The notes: generated from the sequence alone by a model not told the origin. DNA of 56,998 nt from Alphaproteobacteria bacterium (GCA_016869435.1 VGEB01000007.1:1-56998); one strand, 5' to 3'. Counted from the stretch's first letter, positions 17,784-27,083 are shown. A program made the numbers and translations.

Positions 17784-18938
17784 ATGATCAATCACATGCA
17801 GCGAGCGCTCGCTCCTTTCCTTCGACTTCTCGTTTTTGGCGGCCTTCTGACGTTCAGCGCCGCCGCCGCGAAAGACGCTCCGGCCGAACACCAAAATAGC
17901 GTCCAGCCCATTCTCGTGAAGATCTCCGAAGACCAGATGCGCGTCGCGGGCGTCGAAACTCAGCCTGTCGAGTCAGAGTCGGGCATGGGCGAGCTTGTCC
18001 TGCCCGGCGTCGTCGCTGTGCCGCCGCAGCAGTTGCGCATTGTCGCCACGCCGGCCGCCGGCCTCATCGAGACCCTGCTGGTCGCCGTCGATGAGGACGT
18101 CAAGCAAGGCGCGCCGATCGCCACATTGAAATCGTCGGAACTCGTCGAGGCGCAGCGCGCCTTTCTGCACGCCGTTTCGGATGCGAATCTCGCGGCCGAG
18201 AAGTTGCGGCGCGACGAGCAATTGTTCAATGAGCATATTATCGCCGAGCGCCGGTTGATCGTGACGCGCGCCGAAGCGACTCAGGCGCGTTCGGCGCTTG
18301 AGGAGCGCCGGCAGATTCTCGCGCTTGCCGGAATGACCGACCAGGAGATCGAGGCGCTTCAGCGCGATCGAAAACTTGCGAGCTCTCTCGTCGTGCGCGC
18401 GCCAATCGCCGGAACCATCCTGCAGCGCCACGGCACCACCGGCGAGCGGGTGCAGGCTTCGGCGCCGCTCGTCACCATTGCGCGGCTCGACCCTATCTGG
18501 GTCAATCTGCAAGTGCCGCTCAGCCGCGCCGCGGGCCTCGACAATGTCGACCGCGTGCATCTGCCTTCGGCGGGAGTGGACGGCCAGCTCATTCGCATCG
18601 GCCGGACGGTCGACACGGCGACGCAATCGGTGACGGCGGTGGCCGAGTTCCGTCCCGGACGCAGCGCTCTGCGCCCGGGCCAGGCGGTGCAAGCGATCAT
18701 CCGCATGTCAGGCGGAGGCTTGACGCAATGGCGCGTTTCGGCGGACGCGCTTGTGAATTTCAAGAACCACAATTGGGTGTTCGTACGCGCGCCGGACGGT
18801 TTTGTCGCGACCCCGGTGACGCTCGTTTCCGAAACGCCGCAACACGCCTCGGTGCAGGGCGCCCTCAAGGCCGGAGAGCGCGTGGCGACACGCGGCTTGT
18901 TGACTTTGCTGGCGGAACTCGCCGAGGCCGAAAGGTGA
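17784..18938 (+). CDS. RND efflux periplasmic adaptor (CzcB/CusB-like)
   Basis: A 384-residue membrane fusion protein that links an RND pump to its outer-membrane channel. The N-terminal signal or anchor spans about residues 10-29. The split lipoyl/barrel-sandwich region reads ATPAAGLIETLLVAVDEDVKQG and later VVRAPIAGTILQRHGTTGERV, with a helical hairpin between (about 115-190). Beta-barrel and membrane-proximal domains follow. It starts with ATG after GAAGG. The next gene is 9 bases away. The Met-rich or His-rich N-terminal metal-binding stretches found in some CusB/CzcB proteins are absent, so a metal substrate is likely from family but not shown. Confidence 0.9.
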   Translation: MINHMQRALAPFLRLLVFGGLLTFSAAAAKDAPAEHQNSVQPILVKISEDQMRVAGVETQPVESESGMGELVLPGVVAVPPQQLRIVATPAAGLIETLLVAVDEDVKQGAPIATLKSSELVEAQRAFLHAVSDANLAAEKLRRDEQLFNEHIIAERRLIVTRAEATQARSALEERRQILALAGMTDQEIEALQRDRKLASSLVVRAPIAGTILQRHGTTGERVQASAPLVTIARLDPIWVNLQVPLSRAAGLDNVDRVHLPSAGVDGQLIRIGRTVDTATQSVTAVAEFRPGRSALRPGQAVQAIIRMSGGGLTQWRVSADALVNFKNHNWVFVRAPDGFVATPVTLVSETPQHASVQGALKAGERVATRGLLTLLAELAEAER

Positions 18939-18947
18939 CGATCCGCA

Positions 18948-21900
18948 ATGCTTGAAAGACTGATCCGCGTCGCGCTCCAGCAGCGACTGCTCGTCTTTCT
19001 CGGCGCGCTCGGTCTCGCCGCGTGGGGGGCGGTCAGCTATTTCAAGCTGCCGATCGACGCCTTTCCGGACGTCGCGCCGGTGCAGGTGCTGGTCGCCATG
19101 CGCGCGCCAGGCCTCACGCCCGAGGAGTTGGAGGCGCGCGTCACCGTGCCGATCGAGCTTGCAGCGAAGGGCATTCCTAATCTTCTTCGCATGCGATCGA
19201 CGACGCGTTACTCGGTCGCGCTGATCACTTTCGAATTTTCGGAAGGCACCGACATCTACTGGGCGCGCGCGCAGGTCAACGAGCGTCTGGCGCAGGCGCA
19301 AAATCAGTTGCCCGACGGCGTCTCCGGCGGTCTCGCGCCGATTGTCACGCCCCTCGGCGAGATGCTGATGTTCACCATCGTCGGCGGCGACCTCACGCCG
19401 ACCGAGCAACGCACGCTGCTCGACTGGACGATACGTCCCGCCATCCGCGGCCTGCCGGGCGTCGCCGACCTCAATGTTCTTGGCGGTTTCGTGCGCACGT
19501 TTGAAGTCGCGCCGTCGCCCGCCGCCATGGCGTCCCGCGGCGTCACCGTGGAAATGCTGCAGTCGGCGCTTTCCAATAACAACAAGAACGACGGCGCCGG
19601 ACGCGTGCGCGACGGCGAAGAAGCGCTGCTGGTCCGCGCCGAGGGGCGACTGAAGTCGCTCGAAGAAATACGATCGGTCGTCATCGCCGCGCGTGACACC
19701 GGCATCGTGCGCGTCGGCGACGTCGCCGAGGTGCGCAATGGCGCGCTTCCGCGCAATGGCGTCGTCGTGCGCAACGGCGAGGGCGAGGCGGTGTGGGGGC
19801 TTGTCCTGGGCCTGCGCGGCGCCGACGCGCGCATGGTGGTCAATGGCGTGAAGGAGCGGCTCGCCGAAATCGAGCCGACCTTGCCGAACGGCGCCAAGAT
19901 CGAAATCTTCTACGATCGTAGCGAATTGATCGGCAAGGCGGTCTGGACCGTGCAAAAGGTGCTGATTGAAGCGATCGTGCTCGTCGTCATCCTGCTCATG
20001 CTGTTCCTTGGGAATCTTCGCGCCGCGATCGTCGTGTCGCTCATTTTGCCGCTCGCCGCGCTTTCGACATTCGGCATCATGCGTTGGTGGGGCCTGTCCG
20101 CCAACATCATGTCGCTCGGCGGCCTCGCGATCGCCATCGGACTTTTGGTCGATTGCGCCGTCGTCGTTGTCGAGAACGTCGAACACCGCATGGCGCATTC
20201 GCATGACGCCAGCCTCTCCGATCGCATTTTCATGACGTTCGAGGCGACTCGCGAGGTCGCCGTTCCGCTGACGTCGGGCGTCATCATTATCGTCACCGTG
20301 TTCCTGCCGCTACTGTCTCTGGAAGGTCTGGAGGGGCGTCTGTTCGCGCCGGTGGCGCTGACCATCGCTTTCGCGCTCGGATCGGCGCTCCTGCTGTCGC
20401 TCACCTTCGTGCCCGCGCTCAGCGCAACATTGTTGAGACCGGGACAGGCCGACGAGCCCTGGCTCGTGCGCAAGATCGGCGCGGTCTACGAGCCTCTCCT
20501 CAAGCGCTCGCTCGACAAGCCGTTGATTGTCGGCGTCGCCGCCGTGCTGGGACTCGTCATCGCCTTCACCGCTTATGCGCGCATCGGCCAGACCTTCATG
20601 CCGGTGATGAACGAGGGCACGCCCGTCATCACCATTCGCAAACATCCGTCAATCAGCGTCAATGTGGCGGCTGAAACAGATATGCGCATACAGCGCGCGA
20701 TCATGGAGCGGGTGCCGGAAGTCAAGGGAATGATGGCCCGCGCCGGCGCCGACGAACTCGGCATCGATCCGGTCGGACTGAACGAGACCGATAATTTCCT
20801 CACGCTGGCGCCGCAAAGCGAATGGCGCGGCAAGAATATCGACGCGCTGATGGGCGAAGTTCGCGCCGTGCTCGATGGCATACCCGGCATTTCCTACGCC
20901 TTTTCGCAGCCGATCGACATGCGCGTGCAGGAAATGATTATCGGCGCGCGCGGGGATGTCGTCGTCAAGATATTCGGTGACGATATCGATGAGCTGAATC
21001 GTCTAACCCGCGAAATCGCCGCGACGCTGCGCAAGATCAAGGGCGCGCAGGACGTATTCGGCCTGCAAAACGACGGCATGCGCTATCTCACCGCGCGCGT
21101 CGACCGGCTCGCAGCCGGGCGCTTCGGCCTCAATGCCGGCGAAATTCAGGACGCGCTCCGCGTCTGGGTCGACGGTCAGCCCGTCGGCATCGTGCTGGAA
21201 GGGCCGATCCGCACGCCGCTCGTCATACGCGGGTCGGAAACGTCGCGTCGCTCGTCCGTCGATTTCGCGCGGCTGCCGATGGTGTCCTCCGAAGGCAAGG
21301 TCGTCGAATTGTCGCAGCTTGCCGACGTGAAGGTCGAGAACGGTCCGATCCAGGTCGTTCGCGAGGACGGCCGACGCTTCGCCACCGTTCTCGCCAATGT
21401 AACGGGACGCGACCTCGTCGGATTCGTTGACGAAGCCAAGCAAGCCGTCGCGAAGAACGTAAAAACGCCGGCAGGATATCGCTATCAATGGGGCGGCCAA
21501 TTCGAGAATCAACAGCGCGCTTCGGCGCGATTGGCGATCGTCGTGCCGATCGCGTTGGCGCTGATCTTTCTGTTGCTTTATCTGACGTTCAACTCGGTGC
21601 TGCAGGCGACGCTGGTGTTCTGCAACGTGCCCTTTGCGGCGATCGGCGGCATTCTGGGCTTGTGGCTTTCGGGTGAGTTCATGTCGGTGCCATCGTCGGT
21701 CGGCTTCATCGCGCTTATCGGAATCGCGGTTCTCAACGGGGTGGTGCTCATTTCATACATCAACAAGCTTGTCGCCGACGGCGCCCGCAGCACGCGCGAA
21801 GCGGTGCTCGAAGGCGCGCGCCGGCGCATGCGGCCCGTCTTGCTTACCGCGACAATTGCTGCCTTCGGCCTGATCCCGTTCCTGTTTGCGCATGGGCCCG

Positions 21901-22094
21901 GCGCCGAGATCCAGCGCCCTCTCGCCGTCGTCGTCATCGGCGGGCTCATATCCGCCACAGTTTTGACCCTAATTCTGCTGCCAATTCTCTACGATCGAAC
22001 GGCTAACATCGGCATGGCGTTCCGCCAGATATTCAGCGCGCGCGCCATGCGTCGCGCTACGGCGACAAGCCGTCGGGAGGACGCTCGCGCATGA
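18948..22094 (+). CDS. RND efflux transporter, heavy-metal (CzcA/CusA) type
   Basis: A 1048-residue inner-membrane proton-driven pump. The N-terminus KLPIDAFPDVAPVQVLV and the segment LTPEELEARVTVPIE are signatures of the heavy-metal efflux RND subfamily. The proton-relay region in transmembrane helix 4 reads AIGLLVDCAVVVVENVEHR, with the expected Asp. GQTFMPVMNEGTPVITIRK begins the second periplasmic half. About twelve membrane helices are apparent in two groups of six, as is standard. The metal specificity (Cu, Co/Zn/Cd, Ni) cannot be read safely. It overlaps the next gene as ATGA, so the three genes form a tight operon. Confidence 0.92.
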   Translation: MLERLIRVALQQRLLVFLGALGLAAWGAVSYFKLPIDAFPDVAPVQVLVAMRAPGLTPEELEARVTVPIELAAKGIPNLLRMRSTTRYSVALITFEFSEGTDIYWARAQVNERLAQAQNQLPDGVSGGLAPIVTPLGEMLMFTIVGGDLTPTEQRTLLDWTIRPAIRGLPGVADLNVLGGFVRTFEVAPSPAAMASRGVTVEMLQSALSNNNKNDGAGRVRDGEEALLVRAEGRLKSLEEIRSVVIAARDTGIVRVGDVAEVRNGALPRNGVVVRNGEGEAVWGLVLGLRGADARMVVNGVKERLAEIEPTLPNGAKIEIFYDRSELIGKAVWTVQKVLIEAIVLVVILLMLFLGNLRAAIVVSLILPLAALSTFGIMRWWGLSANIMSLGGLAIAIGLLVDCAVVVVENVEHRMAHSHDASLSDRIFMTFEATREVAVPLTSGVIIIVTVFLPLLSLEGLEGRLFAPVALTIAFALGSALLLSLTFVPALSATLLRPGQADEPWLVRKIGAVYEPLLKRSLDKPLIVGVAAVLGLVIAFTAYARIGQTFMPVMNEGTPVITIRKHPSISVNVAAETDMRIQRAIMERVPEVKGMMARAGADELGIDPVGLNETDNFLTLAPQSEWRGKNIDALMGEVRAVLDGIPGISYAFSQPIDMRVQEMIIGARGDVVVKIFGDDIDELNRLTREIAATLRKIKGAQDVFGLQNDGMRYLTARVDRLAAGRFGLNAGEIQDALRVWVDGQPVGIVLEGPIRTPLVIRGSETSRRSSVDFARLPMVSSEGKVVELSQLADVKVENGPIQVVREDGRRFATVLANVTGRDLVGFVDEAKQAVAKNVKTPAGYRYQWGGQFENQQRASARLAIVVPIALALIFLLLYLTFNSVLQATLVFCNVPFAAIGGILGLWLSGEFMSVPSSVGFIALIGIAVLNGVVLISYINKLVADGARSTREAVLEGARRRMRPVLLTATIAAFGLIPFLFAHGPGAEIQRPLAVVVIGGLISATVLTLILLPILYDRTANIGMAFRQIFSARAMRRATATSRREDARA

Positions 22095-23461
22095 GGCCGA
22101 GCGCGGTTCTTGCTGCAATCTCCTTGTTCGCGTGCGCATTGCCTTTCGAGGCGAGCGTCTCCGCGCAGGAGCAGGAAGAGCCGCCCGGGACGCGCATCAC
22201 AGCTTCGGTTAAACCGTCGCCGAAGAAAGCGCCTGAGAAATCATCCAGGAAAGCCCGCGTTCAGGCGCCGACTAAGCGAAGCGGCGGCATGCTGGCGAAA
22301 CATCTTGAGATGGCTGTCTTGATCGATGCGCCAAGCCGCTCGCTCGAGGCGCAGTTTCGCGCCGTCTCGGCGCGCTATGCCACGGCCAATTCGCTTACGC
22401 CGGGTTCGCCTTACGTCGCGGGCTATCAGCGCAACTCGGCCGCCGGCAATTTGCGCAATTACAATGAAACCGAGCTGGAGGCCGGCATGCCGTTGTGGTT
22501 GCCCGGACAGCGGGACGCCTTCGCGGGCACGGTGACCACCGGTCTCTTAGAGGTGGAAGAGCGCTTGGCGCTTCGCCGACTGGAAGTCGCCGGCGCGCTA
22601 CGTGATGCATGGTGGAACGCGCAGCGCGCGGCGCGCGACGTGTCGGTGGCGCGCAATCGCGTCGCCACCGCGCGAGATATCGGGACGGACATGACTCGCC
22701 GCGTGGAGCTTGGCGACGCCGGTCAGGCAGATGCGTTGCTTGCAAAGAATGAAACGCTCGCCGCCGAAACTGAACTGGCGCAGTCCGAGGGCGCGGTAAA
22801 AGTCGCGCGCATCGCCTACATGGCCTTGACCGGCGGCGCGCCGCCTGATGGCGCGCTGGAATCGGAGCGGCCGCCCATCGATATTGAAGATCACCCGGCG
22901 CTGCGCGCGCCCCTCGCGGCGCTTGCCCGAGCGCGCGCTCAGGCGGAACTCGTCGACGCGACGCCCATCGACAGTCCGGAGATCGGCATTTTCGGTCGGC
23001 AAGAGCATAATGACCAATATGCGACCGACCGTTCGCTGGACCCTATGGAGCCGATAACGAACCAGCGCACGGACGCGACCACCCTTGGCGTCCGCTTGCG
23101 CATTCCGCTCCCGACCCCTGGGCGAAACGAGCCGAGACGCGCCGAAGCGCTTGCCGAGATGGATCGCGCCACAGCCGAATATGAGCGCGCGAAGCGAGTC
23201 GTTCTGGCAGAAATAAAGGCGGCGCGCGAAGCGCTGGCGGCGGCGCAGCGCGCGGCGAAACTGGCCGATAGCCGTCTTGCCGTCGCCGATGATCAATTCG
23301 ACCTGTCGCTCAAGGCGTTCAAGCTCGGCGAGCTCAGCGCCTTCGATCTTTATCGCGTGCGTCAGATTCAGCTCGATGCACAGCGCATGCAGGCCAGCGC
23401 GGCGATCAATGTCGGCGTCGCGATCTCACGTCTCAATCAAGCTCAGGGTTATTCCCCTTAA
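22091..23461 (+). CDS. TolC/CzcC-like outer-membrane efflux protein
   Basis: A 456-residue outer-membrane channel component of the efflux system. A signal peptide (about 1-25) is followed by a basic Pro/Lys-rich linker (about 35-65). Two repeated helical-hairpin/OEP domains follow, one with coiled-coil helices ARNRVATARDIGTDMTRR and the other with AALAEMDRATAEYERAKR-like sequence near the C-terminus. Length and lack of a lipobox fit CzcC-type OEPs. The basic linker is longer than I would expect. The ATG overlaps the pump stop codon. Confidence 0.87.
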   Translation: MRPSAVLAAISLFACALPFEASVSAQEQEEPPGTRITASVKPSPKKAPEKSSRKARVQAPTKRSGGMLAKHLEMAVLIDAPSRSLEAQFRAVSARYATANSLTPGSPYVAGYQRNSAAGNLRNYNETELEAGMPLWLPGQRDAFAGTVTTGLLEVEERLALRRLEVAGALRDAWWNAQRAARDVSVARNRVATARDIGTDMTRRVELGDAGQADALLAKNETLAAETELAQSEGAVKVARIAYMALTGGAPPDGALESERPPIDIEDHPALRAPLAALARARAQAELVDATPIDSPEIGIFGRQEHNDQYATDRSLDPMEPITNQRTDATTLGVRLRIPLPTPGRNEPRRAEALAEMDRATAEYERAKRVVLAEIKAAREALAAAQRAAKLADSRLAVADDQFDLSLKAFKLGELSAFDLYRVRQIQLDAQRMQASAAINVGVAISRLNQAQGYSP

Positions 23462-23485
23462 CGCGATCGACCCGGATCGCATCGT

Positions 23486-24361
23486 CTAAGGACATGTGCG
23501 CACGAAAGCGGCGATGCGCGAAATCGTCGGCTGGTCGAGCAGCAGCGGCGCATGGCCCTGGCCTTCGACCAAGACTTGCTCCAGTCGCGGCGCGCGCCGC
23601 GCCATTTCGTCGAAGACCTCCGGCGAGAGAATATCCGAATTCGCTCCGCGGACGGCGAGAATTGGAACGCCGGTCAGCGCCGCGAAGTCGTCCCAATGTT
23701 CCTCGGGCGCGACATCCGGCTTGATCGAGTCGAGCGTGTGCGACAATTCCGGATCGTAGCGCAGGAGAACCTTGCCGTCCTTCTCGACGAAGGTGAGGCG
23801 CGCATAAGCTTCCCATTCCTGCGCCGAGACGCTGGAGAAATCGACGCCCGCCGTCATCCGCATCAAGGCGATCGCCTCGCGCATCGAGGGGATCGGCGGC
23901 AGCTTGCCGACATAGCGCTTGATGCGCAGCAAGCCGGCATGCTCGATCTTCGGTCCGATGTCGTTAAGCACGGCGGCGAGAACGACGCCCGGACGCCGCG
24001 CCGCGATGCGCATCGTGTGCAGACCGCCGCGCGACGTGCCGATAAACACAGCTTGCGCGACGCGGGCGTCCGCAAGCTGAGCCGAGATGTCCTGCTGCTC
24101 GACATCGAAATCGTAGCGTCGCCAGTCCGTATCCCAATCGGACCGGCCGCGTCCGCGATAGTCGAGCGCCAGCACCCTTCGCCCATCCTCCTGTAGCGCT
24201 CTGGCGATGGGGTCGAAATCGTCGGCCGAGCGGGCGAGTCCCGGCAGGCAGACGACCGGCGGCCGTCCGCTGGCCGCCGCCGCGGGATAGTCGAGAGCAT
24301 GCAGACGCAGGCCGTCGCTGGCCCGAATGAAACGGCTGATCGGTTCTTGCCTGGACCCCAT
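23486..24361 (-). CDS. Alpha/beta hydrolase
   Basis: A 291-residue alpha/beta-hydrolase fold protein. The oxyanion region is VVCLPGLARSADDFD (about 36-50), and the nucleophile elbow GTSRGG has Ser110. A late Asp (GANSDIL region) and His in GQGHAPLLLDQP (about 274) complete a probable catalytic triad. YRGRGRSDWD is the typical strand 4 turn. The substrate is unknown; esterase or hydrolase of small molecules is the safe description. It is convergent with the efflux operon and divergent from accA. Confidence 0.88.
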   Translation of the reverse strand: MGSRQEPISRFIRASDGLRLHALDYPAAAASGRPPVVCLPGLARSADDFDPIARALQEDGRRVLALDYRGRGRSDWDTDWRRYDFDVEQQDISAQLADARVAQAVFIGTSRGGLHTMRIAARRPGVVLAAVLNDIGPKIEHAGLLRIKRYVGKLPPIPSMREAIALMRMTAGVDFSSVSAQEWEAYARLTFVEKDGKVLLRYDPELSHTLDSIKPDVAPEEHWDDFAALTGVPILAVRGANSDILSPEVFDEMARRAPRLEQVLVEGQGHAPLLLDQPTISRIAAFVRTCP

Positions 24362-24477
24362 GGAACGCTCATTCCTGCATGACGAGGCCGCATTCGCTTC
24401 CTTGACTTAAGGGCCGGTTGCGGCGAGTTTGCGCGCGCCTGCAACAGGCCTCTCTGCCAAGGAAAATCGCCCTCTCA

Positions 24478-25443
24478 ATGCGCTCCTATCTCGATTTTGA
24501 AAAGCCCGTGGCGGAACTCGAAACAAAGGTGGACGAGCTGCGCGCGCTGGCCGAAAATGGCGAGGCCGTGTCGATCGGCGAGGAGCTCAGCAAGCTCCAG
24601 GCCAAAGCCGCCAAGGCGCTCGCCGATCTCTATGCCGGTCTTACGCCCTGGCAGAAGATTCAAGTCGCAAGACATCCGCAGCGTCCGCATTTTTCCGATT
24701 ACGTGCGGCAGCTCGTCGAAGAGTTCACCCCGCTCGCCGGGGACCGGCTTTTCGGCGAGGACTGTGCGATCGTCGGCGGCTTCGGGCGTTTCCGGGGCGA
24801 GCCGATCTGCGTCATCGGACAGGAGAAGGGCTCGGATACGGCGGGCCGCCTGCATCACAATTTCGGCATGGCGCGGCCGGAGGGCTATCGCAAGGCGGTA
24901 CGCCTGATGGAGCTTGCCGACCGCTTCGGTTTGCCGGTGGTCTCGCTCGTCGACACCGCCGGCGCTTTTCCCGGTATCGACGCCGAAGAGAGGGGCCAGG
25001 CCGAAGCGATCGCCCGCTCAACCGACGTCTCGCTCTCGCTCGGCGTGCCGAATGTCGCCGTGGTGGTGGGGGAGGGAGGCTCGGGCGGCGCGATCGCCAT
25101 CGCCGCCGCCAACAAGGTGCTGATGCTCGAGCACTCCGTCTACACGGTGGCCTCGCCGGAAGCCTCGGCCTCGATCCTGTGGCGCGACTCGGCGAAGGCC
25201 CAGGAGGCGGCGACGAGCATGAAGATCACCGCGCAGGACCTGCTGAAATTCGGCATCATCGACATGATCGTGACGGAGCCGCCGGGCGGCGCGCACCGCG
25301 ATCCTGCGGCGGCCATTGGCGCGGTGGGAGAGGCGCTCGCCAAGGAACTCGCGGCTCTGGCGAATTTTTCGCGCGAGCAGCTGAAACAAGCGCGCGCCGA
25401 TAAATTCCTGGCCATGGGCCGGAAACTTGACGAGAAGCGTTAA
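24478..25443 (+). CDS. accA: Acetyl-CoA carboxylase carboxyltransferase subunit alpha
   Basis: AccA with AccD forms the carboxyltransferase that makes malonyl-CoA, the first step of fatty-acid synthesis. The 321-residue product starts MRSYLDFEKPVAELETKVDE, the normal N-terminus; the ATG at 24478 was chosen over an upstream start at 24418. The crotonase-like core has QEKGSDTAGRLHHNFGMARPEGYRKA-type sequence, with GAFPGIDAEERGQAEAIA and GEGGSGGAIAI contributing to the active site. accD is elsewhere, as usual. Confidence 0.97.
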   Translation: MRSYLDFEKPVAELETKVDELRALAENGEAVSIGEELSKLQAKAAKALADLYAGLTPWQKIQVARHPQRPHFSDYVRQLVEEFTPLAGDRLFGEDCAIVGGFGRFRGEPICVIGQEKGSDTAGRLHHNFGMARPEGYRKAVRLMELADRFGLPVVSLVDTAGAFPGIDAEERGQAEAIARSTDVSLSLGVPNVAVVVGEGGSGGAIAIAAANKVLMLEHSVYTVASPEASASILWRDSAKAQEAATSMKITAQDLLKFGIIDMIVTEPPGGAHRDPAAAIGAVGEALAKELAALANFSREQLKQARADKFLAMGRKLDEKR

Positions 25444-25597
25444 GGTAAATCCTGAAAGTTTCGCTCTGATAAGCGTACACGCGGCAGATTCCCGCTGATT
25501 CGGACACGTTCTGGTCCCAATATTGGTTTTTCGTGACCACATGCGACGGCTTCCCTTCGAGGCCGGCGCGGCGCCAGAGCCGTCAAAAGGGGACGCC

Positions 25598-26857
25598 ATG
25601 ACGATTATAGGCAGAGCGCCGGCTTTGGGGCTTGCCGCCTTGGCCGCCGTTGCGCTTTCGGCCTGCGAACAGAGCGGTCTCGCGCATCGCTCGCTTGCGC
25701 CGATCCCCTCTGCGACGCTCGCCCTGATGGAGCAGGCCGGCACGACCAAGGAGGCGCCGATGCTGATACGCGCCTACAAGAAGGAGGCGGAGCTCGAAAT
25801 CTGGAAGATGCGATCAGACGGCCGCTACATTCATCTCAAGACCTATCCGATGTGCCGCTGGTCGGGCCAGCTTGGACCCAAGCGCCAGCAAGGCGACCGC
25901 CAGGTGCCAGAAGGCTTTTATTCGATCGGCCCGGCGCATATGAATCCGAATTCGAGCTATTATCTGTCGTTCAATGTCGGCTACCCGAACGCGCTCGACC
26001 GCGCCCTCGGCCACACCGGCGGCGACATCATGGTCCACGGCGCCTGCTCGTCGGCTGGCTGCTTTTCCATGACTGACAATCAGATCGCCGAAATCTACGC
26101 CATCGCACGCACTTCGCTCGCCGGCGGTCAGCGCGCCATCCAGATGCAGTCCTTCCCCTTCAAGATGACGGCGGAGAATCTCGCCAAGCATCGTCTCGAT
26201 CCCAACATCGATTTCTGGAAGCAGCTAAAGGAAGGCTCAGACCATTTCGAGGTGACCCTGCAGGAGCCCCAGGTCGCCTTCTGCAACCGGCGCTATGTGT
26301 TCAACGCGGAGGGCGCCGCGCATCTCGATCCCAATGCCGCCTGTCCGACGACGCTGAAGCAGGATCCAGAAATCGCTCAGGCGGTGGCCGAGAAGCGCGC
26401 GCAGGACGAGGCTAAGGTCGCTGAACTTGCACAAAGCGGCATGAGGCCGGTCAGGGTGGTCTATCAGGATGGCGGTCAGCATCCGAGCTTTGCGTCGCGA
26501 GTCCCAGAGGTCAGCCGGCCGGAGACGATCGTTGCACCGTCCGAAATCGCCCTCGACGAGAAACCCGGGCGGGGCGCCGCAAGGGCGCCCGCCAAGCCTG
26601 CCGCCACATCGCCTGTCATGACCTCTGCCGCGGCGAAAGCCAACGAAAGCCGGCGGCCCGTACGCGTCGTGGCGATGGCGACGGCGCATAGCGACCGCCG
26701 CGATATGTCGACGCTCGCCGCTTCAGACCCGAGCCCGACGAATTCCGTGAGAAAGTGGCTGCGACCGCATAAGGCCGCGGCGGAGGAGATTCCGACGCCG
26801 CCCGCTCTTATCGGAGTCAGGAGGTCGGCCGCCGCCCCAACGTCCAAATCCTTTTAA
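25598..26857 (+). CDS. L,D-transpeptidase-fold (YkuD/YafK-like) lipoprotein
   Basis: A 419-residue protein with signal peptide and lipobox ALSAC (Cys23), starting at the ATG at 25598 after AAAAGGGGA. The catalytic YkuD-like domain (about 55-230) contains HTGGDIMVHGACSSAGCFSM, with His139, His147 and Cys155 as the likely catalytic set. This form is closer to YafK (DpaA), which in E. coli removes Lpp from peptidoglycan, than to classical crosslinking enzymes; the exact reaction here is unknown. The C-terminal third (about 260-419) is Ala/Pro/Arg-rich and probably disordered. A terminator follows. Confidence 0.85.
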   Translation: MTIIGRAPALGLAALAAVALSACEQSGLAHRSLAPIPSATLALMEQAGTTKEAPMLIRAYKKEAELEIWKMRSDGRYIHLKTYPMCRWSGQLGPKRQQGDRQVPEGFYSIGPAHMNPNSSYYLSFNVGYPNALDRALGHTGGDIMVHGACSSAGCFSMTDNQIAEIYAIARTSLAGGQRAIQMQSFPFKMTAENLAKHRLDPNIDFWKQLKEGSDHFEVTLQEPQVAFCNRRYVFNAEGAAHLDPNAACPTTLKQDPEIAQAVAEKRAQDEAKVAELAQSGMRPVRVVYQDGGQHPSFASRVPEVSRPETIVAPSEIALDEKPGRGAARAPAKPAATSPVMTSAAAKANESRRPVRVVAMATAHSDRRDMSTLAASDPSPTNSVRKWLRPHKAAAEEIPTPPALIGVRRSAAAPTSKSF

Positions 26858-26883
26858 AAATCTCGGATCCTTCGCGTTAACTT

Positions 26884-26909
26884 AAAGCCGCGCCCTGGCG
26901 CGGCTTTTC
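26884..26909 (+). terminator. Intrinsic terminator after the L,D-transpeptidase-like gene
   Basis: The stem AAAGCCGCGC (26884-26893) pairs with GCGCGGCTTT (26898-26907) around CCTG, followed by TCTT. It ends transcription before the small RNA promoter 50 bases further on. Confidence 0.8.
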
Positions 26910-26961
26910 TTGTTGCACGCCTCGGCCAATCTAGCTGAGCCTTGTCTGTGTCAAAAAAAAC

Positions 26962-26990
26962 TTGACGCTTGTGCGGCGCAGCAATATAAA
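26962..26990 (+). promoter_or_regulatory. Near-consensus sigma-70 promoter of the small RNA
   Basis: TTGACG (26962-26967) and TATAAA (26985-26990) are separated by exactly 17 bases. This is the best sigma-70-type match I noticed in the window. Transcription would begin at about 26997. No reading frame follows. Confidence 0.75.
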
Positions 26991-27001
26991 AGTGCAGCGC
27001 A
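26972..27001. promoter_or_regulatory. Paired TGC-N3-GCA operator-like sites
   Basis: TGCGGCGCA (26972-26980, between the -35 and -10) and TGCAGCGCA (26993-27001, over the start site) are both flanked as GTGC...GCAG and are 21 bp apart, two helical turns. This resembles the CTGC-N3-GCAG site described for the polyhydroxyalkanoate regulator PhaR. The regulator assignment is inference. Confidence 0.5.
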
Positions 27002-27083
27002 GCGAGAATTTCTCGCTCCGTAGCCCTCCTTGGGCGTTTCCTCCCTTGACTTGGGCCGCTGGTTCGTCCGGCGGCCCTTTTTT
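26997..27083 (+). ncRNA. Small noncoding RNA, possibly AbcR/alpha-r15-like
   Basis: The predicted transcript is about 87 nt, from the promoter above to a clear intrinsic terminator. It has a 5' hairpin GCGAGA-ATT-TCTCGC (27002-27016) and two single-stranded anti-ribosome-binding-site stretches, CCCTCCTT (about 27024-27031) and TTTCCTCCC (27038-27046). The terminator hairpin is 27053-27077, followed by six T. No start codon with a useful frame is present. The TTTCCTCCC tract directly before a GGGCCGC terminator stem is, as I recall, the arrangement in the AbcR (alpha-r15) family of rhizobial Hfq-dependent RNAs that repress ABC-transporter mRNAs. That family assignment is from memory, not from a search. 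The T tract overlaps the cobB stop codon on the other strand. Confidence 0.65.
27053..27083 (+). terminator. Terminator of the small RNA
   Basis: GGGCCGCTGG (27053-27062) pairs with CCGGCGGCCC (27068-27077) around TTCGT, followed by six T (27078-27083). On the reverse strand the hairpin lies just after cobB but has no T run on that side. Confidence 0.85.

Noticed and set aside
17543-17791. An 82-codon Arg-rich reverse frame upstream of the efflux operon
   Set aside because: No ribosome-binding site or motif; about a third of the residues are Arg/Ala/Ser, as expected from out-of-frame GC-rich sequence.
27053-27083. Small RNA terminator acting as a bidirectional terminator for cobB
   Set aside because: On the cobB side the hairpin is followed by AAGTCAAGG, with no T run, so intrinsic termination in that direction is not supported.
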